Below the pieces are notes generated by a model, which saw nothing but the letters and a program-made list of their open reading frames with translations, was not told the DNA's origin and made no database searches. Of a DNA stretch of 64,000 bases, positions 51,781 to 62,638 are shown in pieces (the first letter of the stretch is position 1; each line of letters starts with the position of its first letter). The stretch covers positions 124,001-188,000 of the forward strand of contig CALLIK010000009.1 in NCBI GenBank assembly GCA_938009235.1, given 5' to 3'. The position numbers and the translations under genes are program-made. Origin of the DNA: an uncultured Caulobacterales bacterium (GTDB taxonomy: Bacteria > Pseudomonadota > Alphaproteobacteria > Caulobacterales > Maricaulaceae).

Positions 51781-52641
51781 ATGCGACGCTTTAAATTCAT
51801 TTCTGTTGGTGCAGCAGCCCTCTCTGTGGCTGCCTGTGCGCCCGTTTCAATTTTGAACGGTATCACGCCGGCTTCTACGTTCGAAAAGACGAAGAATGTT
51901 TCCTATGGTGACAGCTCTTCTGGTGAGGTGTTGGATATATACCGATCCGAAAAGCCTAAAGCAGATGCCCCTGTTCTGATGTTCGTTCATGGCGGGAGTT
52001 GGGATAGTGGAAACAAGGACATGTATAAGTTCTTAGCGGAAGGTTTTACGAAATCTGGCTATGATATCGTGCTCCCAAATTATCGTTTATACCCAGACGC
52101 AAAATTTCCAAATTTCTTAGAGGATAATGCGAAAGCCGTTGCGCATACTTCCAAAGCCTTTCCTGGCCGCTCTATTGTTCTCATGGGGCATTCTGCTGGT
52201 GGATATAATGTTCTGATGTTGGGCTTGCGTGATGAATATTTGAAGGCTGCTGGCGTTGATCTTTGCGCCTCAGTTGCAGGCATTGTTGGTTTGGCAGCGC
52301 CGACAGGTATTGTTCCGTTGAAAAGTGAGCGCTTGATCGAGATATTTCCAGATCGATTTACGGGAGACGACGCTGCGTTAAACAATGTTTCCGCGCCTGC
52401 GCCTGCGTTGTTTTTAGGGCATGGCGAGAGCGATACATCTGTCTATCCTCAAAATTCTGAGGCTTTAGCAGAAAAAGTCATCGCACGCGGCGGCAAGGCG
52501 ACACTGAAAATATACCCGGGGCAAAGCCACACGGATGTAGTTAAACTGCTGTCACGTCACTTTGACGATGATGCGACGCTTAAAGAAGATGTCGTTGAAT
52601 TTATTGATGGGCTTCCAAAAGGCGGAAGTTTTTGCCGTTAA
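51781..52641 (+). CDS. Alpha/beta hydrolase (esterase) lipoprotein
   Basis: HGGSWDSG; GHSAGGYN; likely start MRRFKF at 51781. Confidence 0.82.
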   Translation: MRRFKFISVGAAALSVAACAPVSILNGITPASTFEKTKNVSYGDSSSGEVLDIYRSEKPKADAPVLMFVHGGSWDSGNKDMYKFLAEGFTKSGYDIVLPNYRLYPDAKFPNFLEDNAKAVAHTSKAFPGRSIVLMGHSAGGYNVLMLGLRDEYLKAAGVDLCASVAGIVGLAAPTGIVPLKSERLIEIFPDRFTGDDAALNNVSAPAPALFLGHGESDTSVYPQNSEALAEKVIARGGKATLKIYPGQSHTDVVKLLSRHFDDDATLKEDVVEFIDGLPKGGSFCR

Positions 52642-53051
52642 GCTAAGCCTGTCACGCGACCAAATGTTCGGCTAATTGTTCCAACTTCTTGGCTCGCATT
52701 TTCAGGCAGTACATCAGGAAAAGAACGGGCGCAGAGATTGAAGGCCGCTTCCGTTTCATCCGCATTTCTATAACCCATCGACCAGTTTGGAAATTCCCGT
52801 TCTGCGGATGTGCGTTGTGTCAATATCAAAGGATTGGTTGCGCGCCGATCTTGTGCTATTTTATCGAAGAGGGCCATGACGATGTCTTTGTCGCCTTCGA
52901 GGACCTGTAAAACTGACCCGTCTTTGCAGAGTAATATACCTGTTATGTTTTGAGCTAGGTTCCGCGCACGCGACGTAAGGGCAATCTCTTCAAGGTCTTG
53001 ACTTGAGGTGTTCTGTGCCAAGGCACATGTATATATTAGCTGAAAAATCAC
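52638..53051 (-). CDS. BLUF-domain blue-light sensor protein
   Basis: LIYTCALAQN...NITGILLCKDGSVLQVLEG...FPNWSMGY. A GTG start near 53051 fits BLUF domains better than the annotated 53285 start. Confidence 0.85.
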   Translation of the reverse strand: MIFQLIYTCALAQNTSSQDLEEIALTSRARNLAQNITGILLCKDGSVLQVLEGDKDIVMALFDKIAQDRRATNPLILTQRTSAEREFPNWSMGYRNADETEAAFNLCARSFPDVLPENASQEVGTISRTFGRVTGLA

Positions 53052-53207
53052 GTATGCAGGCCTTAAAATTATTCGGCCCACACCGAGTTCAAAATTCCAA
53101 TAACGTGAAGAGGTAAATTTGACGTTACGGATTTGATCTTGCAGTGACATGTCTCGATTTCTGTCAGCCCACCATGCTTGCGTATCGCCTTCAGCTCTGT
53201 CACAAGG

Positions 53208-53316
53208 CCTATAGCCGAGGGGCACTTGAATCACATGGGTGATACAGGTTGAGACGCACCCTTTGAACTTGATCCCGGACTCCAAAGTGTGAGGAAGGGC
53301 GGAAGGACGGTGGTCA
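53208..53316 (+). promoter_or_regulatory. Candidate TPP riboswitch (THI element) with atypical P4/P5
   Basis: GAGGGGC-[P3: ACTTG-A-ATCAC-ATGG-GTGAT-A-CAGGT]-TGAGACGCACCCTTTGAACTTGATC matches the P2/P3/J3-2 core; the downstream P4/P5 part deviates from consensus. Confidence 0.7.
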
Positions 53317-53357
53317 CGGCATAACCCGCGACCCGTCCGTGTGAATAAAGGATGGGT

Positions 53358-53884
53358 ATGAAAACGTTTCTCTCTTTGATGGTATTAACGGTCTTTGGAC
53401 TGACAGCCTGTAGTGCGCCAGCACCCACACCTCAACCTGATGGGGTTTATTTGGTGCGTCATGCGGAAAAGACGACAGCCAAGACTGACCCTGCGCTGAG
53501 TGATGCTGGAGAGGTTCGCGCGAAAGAGCTCGCGGAGCTTCTGGACGATAAAGCTATAACGCATATCCACAGCACGAACACGCGCCGCACACGCGATACG
53601 GCTGCTCCGCTCGCGAAGCGGCTTGGGCTTATTGTCACGCTTTATGATGGTGGTGATTTGCCTGCGATGGCGGCGAAATTAAAAGTGACACCGGGACGGC
53701 ACTTGGTGGTTGGGCATTCCAACACAACACCTCAGCTAACGGAATTACTTGGCGGCGACGGCAGTACGCCGATTTATGAGCCCACTGAATATGATCGCCT
53801 CTATTGGGTCACGACAGCCTTTGATGAGCCTGTGGTGTCATACCTGACACGCTTTGGCGCGCCTTATGTGGCCGAGACTGAGTA

Positions 53885-53885
<1 letters not shown>
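53358..53885 (+). CDS. Histidine phosphatase superfamily (SixA/PGAM-like) lipoprotein
   Basis: LVRHAEKT motif; HSNTTPQL; lipobox LTAC. Start ATG 53352 or 53358. Confidence 0.85.
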
Positions 53886-56412
<2,527 letters not shown>

Positions 56413-56420
56413 GAAATATT

Positions 56421-57128
56421 ATGCGTAAAATTTTAAAACCTATTACGGCGTGCCTCGTTCTGAGCTTTGCTTTGTCTACGCAGGCGATAGCTCAGGATGC
56501 GGGTGATCGTTACTTTAGCGCGGACAGCATTACCTACGCGACTGAAGCCAAGAGCGATCAGGCCGCCAATGAGCACAAAGACGCCATCAAAAAATTGAAG
56601 AAGGCGCTTAAGCTCAAGAACCTGAAAGCCTATGAAACCTCCGCGATGCGGCAAATGCTGGCGGCTTCATATTATGCAACAGGGAAGCCTGAAAAAGCGA
56701 TTGAGGCTTTTGAAGGCGCAATCGCGGCTGGCGGGCTACGCGAGGCTGAGGTCAGGAGCATAAGGGTCAATGTTGCACAGTTAAATATTGCGGCAAAAAA
56801 CTACGCTGTCGGTGCACAACAATTGGAAACCTATTTCCGCGAAGGCGGCCCGCAAAAGGCAAGCCTCGTCAAACTCGTCATGACATCCCATATGCGCGCG
56901 GGAAACAGACAAGCTGCCGTGCCATGGGCCGACGCCATGGTGCGAAATAACTATGCAAAAACACGCGTCGAACATGACACGCTCTTATACCTCTACGACA
57001 CGCCAGAAAAACGCGCGGACCAAATCAGAGTGGTCACGAGAATGATCCAAATGTGGCCCGAAGACGCAGCGTTGCAGGTTAAATCTGAAGGGTTGAAACG
57101 TAAGGCGAAGTCGGAGGCGGCGGGTTAG
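56421..57128 (+). CDS. TPR-containing exported hypothetical protein
   Basis: Signal peptide; TPR-like helices (ASYYATGKPEKAIEAFEGAI). Confidence 0.65.
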   Translation: MRKILKPITACLVLSFALSTQAIAQDAGDRYFSADSITYATEAKSDQAANEHKDAIKKLKKALKLKNLKAYETSAMRQMLAASYYATGKPEKAIEAFEGAIAAGGLREAEVRSIRVNVAQLNIAAKNYAVGAQQLETYFREGGPQKASLVKLVMTSHMRAGNRQAAVPWADAMVRNNYAKTRVEHDTLLYLYDTPEKRADQIRVVTRMIQMWPEDAALQVKSEGLKRKAKSEAAG

Positions 57129-57187
57129 GAGTTGGCAGACTTGGCGGGGAGTTTTATTTGGAGCCTGAAGGGGAGTCAGTCAGATAA

Positions 57188-57730
57188 ATGATTAGATTTA
57201 TAGAGTGGCGCTTCGAAACACTTGAGATTGAAGACAGAGTTTCCGAAGTGCTGCGCGCTCAATTGCAGATGCTTTTTGAAAATAGACTTTTAGATTTTTT
57301 CAATTCTGGAAGTGCTGTATATTATGATCATGTCATTGATTGTCTTTCGCATTTGGAAGAAAAATCTATTTCTTCCACTAAGGCAGCTACAGCGTTTAAG
57401 CGGGATGAAGAGCTCAAGGGCCTTTGGCACAAACATATCTTAGAGGCTGGAAACTTGTCGCTAAATAGGAACTTGATAAAGACTATGCAGGGTACAAAGG
57501 GCGTTAAGAGAATGGTGGCCGGCATTTCAGATTCACCGACTGCGCAACAATTTTCTCATAGAATGATAAGTAGATTGCAAAATTTAAGCTCTGACAAAAA
57601 AATGACGGGTGAGTGGTTGATTTTCGAGAAATTGAGAGATGGCCAAAATTACTACCACACGATTGCCGCGCACTATGAATGCCCAGCAGAGATAGCGAAA
57701 AGAATAGATAGGTTGACAAAAGATGTTTGA
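57188..57730 (+). CDS. Hypothetical protein
   Basis: Long ORF with no recognised motif. Confidence 0.4.
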   Translation: MIRFIEWRFETLEIEDRVSEVLRAQLQMLFENRLLDFFNSGSAVYYDHVIDCLSHLEEKSISSTKAATAFKRDEELKGLWHKHILEAGNLSLNRNLIKTMQGTKGVKRMVAGISDSPTAQQFSHRMISRLQNLSSDKKMTGEWLIFEKLRDGQNYYHTIAAHYECPAEIAKRIDRLTKDV

Positions 57731-57813
57731 TTACAGGCTTCTGGTTTAGAACTAGAAATTTGAATGAGGCCATCTTGTTCGGCGTAGCGGTGTTTAGACG
57801 CTTGGGTGATGGC

Positions 57814-57831
57814 CCCCGTGTTTCCACGGGG
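57814..57831. repeat. Palindrome CCCCGTG-tttc-CACGGGG
   Basis: Perfect 7-bp arms. Confidence 0.7.
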
Positions 57832-57851
57832 TGTGTTGGATTTGAGATAGG

Positions 57852-57878
57852 CCCTCGGGTCAGGCCCGAGGGTGACGG
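57852..57878 (+). repeat. REP-like palindrome, copy A: CCCTCGGG-TCAGG-CCCGAGGG + TGACGG tail
   Basis: Same core and tail as copies at 57903, 57953 and 58418. Confidence 0.85.
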
Positions 57879-57902
57879 GGTTAATAGAGGTTGCTCCACA
57901 CT

Positions 57903-57928
57903 CCGTCTTCCTCGGGCTTGACCCGAGG
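57903..57928 (-). repeat. REP-like palindrome, copy B (inverted): CCTCGGGTCAAGCCCGAGG + AAGACGG tail
   Basis: Reverse-complement orientation of copies A and D. Confidence 0.85.
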
Positions 57929-57952
57929 ATCCATTTTTCGTTGCAGGCATAG

Positions 57953-58000
57953 ACCCTCGGGTTATGTCGTTTGCAAACAAACAACGACCCGAGGGTGACG
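57953..58000 (+). repeat. REP-like palindrome, copy C with expanded loop
   Basis: CCCTCGG[GTTAT]GTCGTT-loop-AACGACCCGAGGG + TGACGG tail. Confidence 0.75.
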
Positions 58001-58029
58001 GATAGGTTTAAGAGTGATACTCTATAGCT

Positions 58030-58338
58030 ATGCAGCCTTGCGTTTATATGATGGCCTCCAAACGCCTTGGGACTATTTATACGGGTGTGACCTCTGATTT
58101 ACCGTCGCGTGAATGGCAGCATTATTCCAAATCGGACCCAAAGAGTTTTACCGCGAAATATAAAGTTTGGCGTCTGGTTTGGTTTGAAGATCATGAGACA
58201 ATGGCAGAGGCTATTCAGCGGGAAAAATCGCTAAAGCGTTGGTATCGTCAGTGGAAGATTGAGCTAATCGAAAAAGCTAATCCGCACTGGCATCCTCTTG
58301 ACCCGAATACGGGTGAGTTTATTTTTGATTATGATTGA
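58030..58338 (+). CDS. GIY-YIG nuclease family protein
   Basis: CVYMMASKRLGTIYTGVTSDL, plus R and E residues typical of small GIY-YIG proteins. Confidence 0.88.
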   Translation: MQPCVYMMASKRLGTIYTGVTSDLPSREWQHYSKSDPKSFTAKYKVWRLVWFEDHETMAEAIQREKSLKRWYRQWKIELIEKANPHWHPLDPNTGEFIFDYD

Positions 58339-58417
58339 AGCTTTGGGTCTCAATGCGCCGAATTTTGTTACTTTTGGCTTTGAGCCGTGTGTTTTTGTGC
58401 GTCTCTTTGAGGTGGGT

Positions 58418-58443
58418 CCTCGGGTCAGGCCCGAGGATGACGG
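58418..58443 (+). repeat. REP-like palindrome, copy D: CCTCGGGTCAGGCCCGAGG + ATGACGG tail
   Basis: Same core as copies A-C, on the other side of the GIY-YIG gene. Confidence 0.85.
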
Positions 58444-58486
58444 TAGAAGAGAGATAGTTTTCAACCGCTTATAAAAAACTCAAAAA

Positions 58487-58766
58487 ATTGCATCCTCGTA
58501 ATGTATTTTCACCCGCATATTTAACTCGTTCTTTCAGACATAGGACAGGCAAGTATACGTGACTGGTCGGTCTGAGAGACGGTGTGTCTAGGTAGGTTTT
58601 GGTAACGCGAAATCTATCGGGGCCTAATTTCGTGTGCTAGACGGGGTGGAACCTCCGCAGTCCAGTATGGCCGTTATTAGTAACGCACCGCCGTAAGGTT
58701 AGTCTTGCGTAAAACATTTTTTCTATTTTGGTACTCCATCGTGAGTGCTGACCTTACGGGCAGTCC
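58487..58766 (+). ncRNA. Candidate structured RNA element, copy 1 (strand presumed)
   Basis: Shares TTCTTTCNGACATNGGACAGG, TTGCGTAAAACA and GGTACTCCNTCGNGAGT with 62057..62435. Stems CCGTAAGGT/ACCTTACGG, CGCGAAAT/ATTTCGTG, GTCTAG/CTAGAC, CGTTA/TAACG. Confidence 0.6.
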
Positions 58767-58979
58767 TTTTTCACAAGGGCGTTCGCCCTTGATTTGCGGG
58801 TTGCCGCCCGCCAACCCAACCCGCGTGTTGGTACTTGCAGAGGTAAAGCAGTTCCCAAGATGGGCTGTGAGGGCTTTCGCTTGGCTTCGATTTATGTCGT
58901 TTAGCCATTTATAGACGGGTTATTATTCATTAACCTTGTTTGCTAATATGTTAGTAACTCTTGCGCAGTATCGCAACCT

Positions 58980-59408
58980 ATGGGGTTAGTGCGGTATATT
59001 TACACGTCAATTCTTGCGGTCGAGTTGCCACCGCAGAATGCTTTTGATACAGCGTCATTGAGTGCGAATGTGTGCGAGAAAATTGGTATTACAGGGCGCA
59101 CATTTGCCAATTGCCATAAAGCTCTCGCGATCACTGAAGGTCCAACGGATATTGTTGAGAAATACTTCCAAGCCGTGAACGCGGACCCTCTCGCGCAAAC
59201 CATTCTCATGCATGTTCAACGTCCCATCAAAGCGCGTGAATTTGAGGATTATTCTGTCTGGCTTAATCTGGGGCAGGCGTTCGAATTTAGCGCATCTGTA
59301 CGAGAGTTGACGCCAGATACATTGGCGCAGGCGTGGCCAGGTGACCTGTCGGCCAAAGTTCGCATTATGGCTGATGTCTACTTGGACCCTGAAATGTTAG
59401 CCGCCTAA
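58980..59408 (+). CDS. Degenerate BLUF-like domain protein
   Basis: VRYIYTSIL...IGITGRTF...ALAITEGPTDIVEKYFQAVNADPLAQTILMHVQRPIKAREFEDYSVWL follows the BLUF pattern; the Q of (F/L)xQVLEG is Ala here. Confidence 0.65.
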   Translation: MGLVRYIYTSILAVELPPQNAFDTASLSANVCEKIGITGRTFANCHKALAITEGPTDIVEKYFQAVNADPLAQTILMHVQRPIKAREFEDYSVWLNLGQAFEFSASVRELTPDTLAQAWPGDLSAKVRIMADVYLDPEMLAA

Positions 59409-59531
59409 GACGCACCCCCTAAATACGTGCCCCTTAGATATGGGGGGCGTAATGAGCGGGCGTAGGTGTAGGAATATTGCGCTGCGTTTAATTCTGCTAC
59501 TCGGGCCAGAGTAACACAGGTGGGATGATTC

Positions 59532-59816
59532 ATGGCGCGTATGGCACCAAAAATTCAAATTGAAAACGAACTAGAGGCTCGAACGTTTAATGAGCTCTAT
59601 GCGCTTTATAAAAGTGTAAGTGCAGAACTTGAAATCTGCGCGAAACATAAGCCGGGTTTGAATGATATTTTAGACGCCGAGATGTCGCAGCAAGAAAGTG
59701 TGCTGCTTCACTTTCAAACCGAGGTCATACGCTGCGCCGCTAGCTCTCCCATCAAGACCTTGCAGGAGGCCGCGTGTTTTGACGGCATTCTGGCGAATAT
59801 TGATCACGCACCCTGA
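59532..59816 (+). CDS. Small hypothetical protein, possible paralog of 63729..64000
   Basis: LYxxxxxELxxCAK...LLxFQ...PIKTLQE pattern shared with the ORF at the right edge. Confidence 0.5.
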   Translation: MARMAPKIQIENELEARTFNELYALYKSVSAELEICAKHKPGLNDILDAEMSQQESVLLHFQTEVIRCAASSPIKTLQEAACFDGILANIDHAP

Positions 59817-59900
59817 CGAAGAGTGTGAGCACATGACCAATAAAATGGCGAACCATCTTATGACATTTTATTATGACTTCATTGCGCGTAACCGCGAAAC

Positions 59901-60245
59901 TTAGGCTGCGGCGAGACGGGTGGATTTTATTTTGGCTAAGCGGGTTTTAGCAAGGCGTCTCGGCTGTCCAGATTTCCACTTGTTCCCAAGCATGATGGAC
60001 AGGATACATCCCGCGAGCGTGATCGTGATTGTATTCGCGCAGATCAGCGGCCACGCCAACGTCGCCAGACCGTAAGTCAGCCAGAGCGAAATCCCGAGGG
60101 TGAACATCATATACATGGTCAGCGACAAGCCCTCTGTACGGCGCGTGCGGATGACCATTATGGCTTGGGGTAGGAATGAGGCCGATGTGAAAAAGGCGGC
60201 AACGAAGCCAATGATTTCTACATTGAAAAATTCAGGTGAAGACAT
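59901..60245 (-). CDS. SemiSWEET/PQ-loop family transporter
   Basis: GFVAAFFTSASFLPQAIMVIRTRRTEGLSLTMY; likely start MSSPEF at 60245. Confidence 0.88.
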   Translation of the reverse strand: MSSPEFFNVEIIGFVAAFFTSASFLPQAIMVIRTRRTEGLSLTMYMMFTLGISLWLTYGLATLAWPLICANTITITLAGCILSIMLGNKWKSGQPRRLAKTRLAKIKSTRLAAA

Positions 60246-60479
60246 TTTAAGATCCAAAGCAAAGCGTTGATTTCGATCTCTAAATACGCCGATAGGATAA
60301 TGAAACAATGAGCACTTCGCGTCGTTGGCGCAAATGTCCCTTGCAAAAATGTCTGAACCGAAACGAGGCAGGCGTTGGTTAATTATGCAAACTGCACATC
60401 AATCCAGCGGGGCGCAATATTTAAGGTGCAGGGCAGCGACGAGGCTTGCATTTATATACTGGCGTATTGCTGCGAGGGC

Positions 60480-61223
60480 TTATGCGACGAGATGTAACGT
60501 CCGCGCTCGCATCGCTGCGGTGACACGATCTGATGTCTCTAGCTTGACGAAAATCAGTTTCACGTAACTGCCAACTGTATTCTTGGTGATATTCAGAATG
60601 GTCGCGATTTCGGGATTTGTCTTGCCCAACGTTATGAGCTCCAAAACTTCTTTCTCACGCTTGGTAAGTTTTACCTTCTTCTGAAAGTCGAAACTCATTT
60701 GGCAATGTCGAACATGCAGCATCTGAAGTAGGGCATGAACTTGCCACTCAAAGAGAGGGGCGAATGCGTCTTTGTGTCGTCCAAAACTTACAAAGGCGTG
60801 TGCCTTTTGACCCTTGGGGCCAAATAATGAAAGCAACAGTCCATCACCGTTTAATGCGAGATAGCGTTTAAGCGCCAGAATATGCGGCGACTTTTTTACC
60901 GCGTCATGATCTATCATGTCAGACAGCCAGACAGTGTCCCCGGCCGAGATGCAGTTGAGAAGGCCAAGGACATTTTGAGTAATGTTTGGCTCGTTTAAAT
61001 CGATGTCTGAGTTTAGCGGGAAGTTATAATTGAACGGTTTATTCGCTTGCCCAGAGTCATAAGCCCCGAACTCAGTCACGACATGATACATGAGGGTTTT
61101 TACCTCTGTGCATTCTATAGCTTCGCCCAAGAGGCTTTCGATCGATGTCGCTGTTTTGATGCAATGTATCGCTTCCAAAATCTGTTCAGACTTCAGGCGA
61201 AGGCCTTCGATACGTTCTACCAT
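60480..61223 (-). CDS. LuxR-family transcriptional regulator (LuxR-type N-terminal domain plus HTH)
   Basis: LTKREKEVLELITLGKTNPEIATILNITKNTVGSYVKLIFVKL; likely start MVERIE at 61223. Confidence 0.85.
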   Translation of the reverse strand: MVERIEGLRLKSEQILEAIHCIKTATSIESLLGEAIECTEVKTLMYHVVTEFGAYDSGQANKPFNYNFPLNSDIDLNEPNITQNVLGLLNCISAGDTVWLSDMIDHDAVKKSPHILALKRYLALNGDGLLLSLFGPKGQKAHAFVSFGRHKDAFAPLFEWQVHALLQMLHVRHCQMSFDFQKKVKLTKREKEVLELITLGKTNPEIATILNITKNTVGSYVKLIFVKLETSDRVTAAMRARTLHLVA

Positions 61224-61647
61224 GTTTCCCCACACGCAAACATTGATTATACAGGACGAGTGTATCCTAGAGCGCGCATTGCACAACGTGTGATAGCCGA
61301 TTTAACATACCTGTCAATATAAATTGGTATAGATGATGTGTAGACCAATTCAGTAAGACTTGAAGTCTTTCACTCTGTAGCTCTTTAGGTGGCATCTTAA
61401 AAGGCAAGGGCGGGGCGTTAGGCACTCTCTACTGAGAACTGTCTTAGGGGTTGCAATTCCTATTTATCACGACCATATGCCCCTTATCGATCTACGGCCG
61501 AACAATCTGGCTTACTGACCGCAAACCTAACCCCGTCCAAAAGGGCCAATGTTTGTGGTGACTACTGTATATTCTTCCCGACATCGACTAACGCCACAGC
61601 TCCGTGTTGGAGCCTCGGCAAATTTAATGACGTGAAAGGAAATACCC

Positions 61648-61863
61648 ATGTCAGATATGAGAACCGGAACTGTTAAGTTTTTCAACTCTTCAAAAGGCTT
61701 CGGCTTTATCCAGCCTGAATCAGGCGACGATGTATTTGTACACATCACTGCTCTACAGCGTGGCGGCCTTGACGGCTTGCAAGAAGGCGACAAAGTTTCC
61801 TTCGACACTGCTATTGATCAGCGTTCAGGCAAAACATCAGTAGACAACATCACTATGGCATAA
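61648..61863 (+). CDS. Cold-shock protein (CspA family)
   Basis: GTVKFFNSSKGFGFIQPESGDDVFVHITALQ. Confidence 0.96.
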   Translation: MSDMRTGTVKFFNSSKGFGFIQPESGDDVFVHITALQRGGLDGLQEGDKVSFDTAIDQRSGKTSVDNITMA

Positions 61864-62056
61864 GCCATTTGATGTTTCGAACGCTGACCTAGTTAGCATT
61901 CGTTAGATTAGAGAGCGCGTCGTCCCTTTACGGGGGCGGCGCGTTTTTCGTTTTTGGGGTATATATAGAAGGCAGAGTAGGGACGAGGGCGATGCGTCAG
62001 CGTTTACGCGCTTCGAAAAACCACGGTATTGCAGGCTAAAACGACATTTCTGCACA

Positions 62057-62435
62057 ATTGTATCCCCGCCTTCAAAACCTATGGCAAGATGGACGGGTTC
62101 TTTCGGACATGGGACAGGTAGGAGCTCACCTTCTGGTACCGAGTGACGGTGGGGTTGAGCGACTGCGTGTGAGAGCGTGGTTTGTGCCGGACCTTTTGAA
62201 GTGAGAGCCGACAGGTGCATTTTTTGTTTCCAAAAATTGCACGAACTAGGTCTAATGGCCAAACTGTAGGGACAGATGGGCCGCTTCATCAACAACCGCT
62301 GCCGCGTGGTCGTGCAATTGGCGTAAGCCAAATGCACTGTGCATTGGTTAGTAAACAATGCATTTGGTATTTGCGTAAAACAAAACTATTCTAATTCGGG
62401 TACTCCGTCGCGAGTATCAACCACGCGGACTGTCC
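62057..62435 (+). ncRNA. Candidate structured RNA element, copy 2 (strand presumed)
   Basis: Paralogous to 58487..58766. Closing GGACAG/CTGTCC (62112-62117 / 62430-62435), CCGCGTGGT/ACCACGCGG (62302-62310 / 62420-62428), and extra hairpins including GTGCA-A-TTGGC-GTAA-GCCAA-A-TGCAC. Confidence 0.6.
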
Positions 62436-62638
62436 CATCTTTATTGGGTAACGCATTTCGGCAGACGCCCCAAACAACGGGAGAGCGGCTGCGAGCGCTT
62501 CCGCATGCCTAAAGGCCTTCCAGAAGCCTTAATCGGCCTCTTGCAAAGGCCTCCTGTAATAGAATTTCACATTCACACTAATCGACGCTAGACCCTGCGG
62601 CAGTAAGCCCCCACGGCTTTTCATTGAAGGAGAATATC

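Noticed and set aside
57504-57984. Minus-strand ORFs of 158 and 103 aa
   Set aside because: Run through the palindromic repeats and antisense to 57188..57730; artefacts of GC-rich repeats.
58705-58914. 69-aa plus-strand ORF
   Set aside because: Starts inside RNA element copy 1 and the paralogous position in copy 2 has an early stop, so coding is unlikely.
61903-62358. 151-aa minus-strand ORF
   Set aside because: Overlaps RNA element copy 2; low-complexity, atypical composition, no motif. Most likely spurious.
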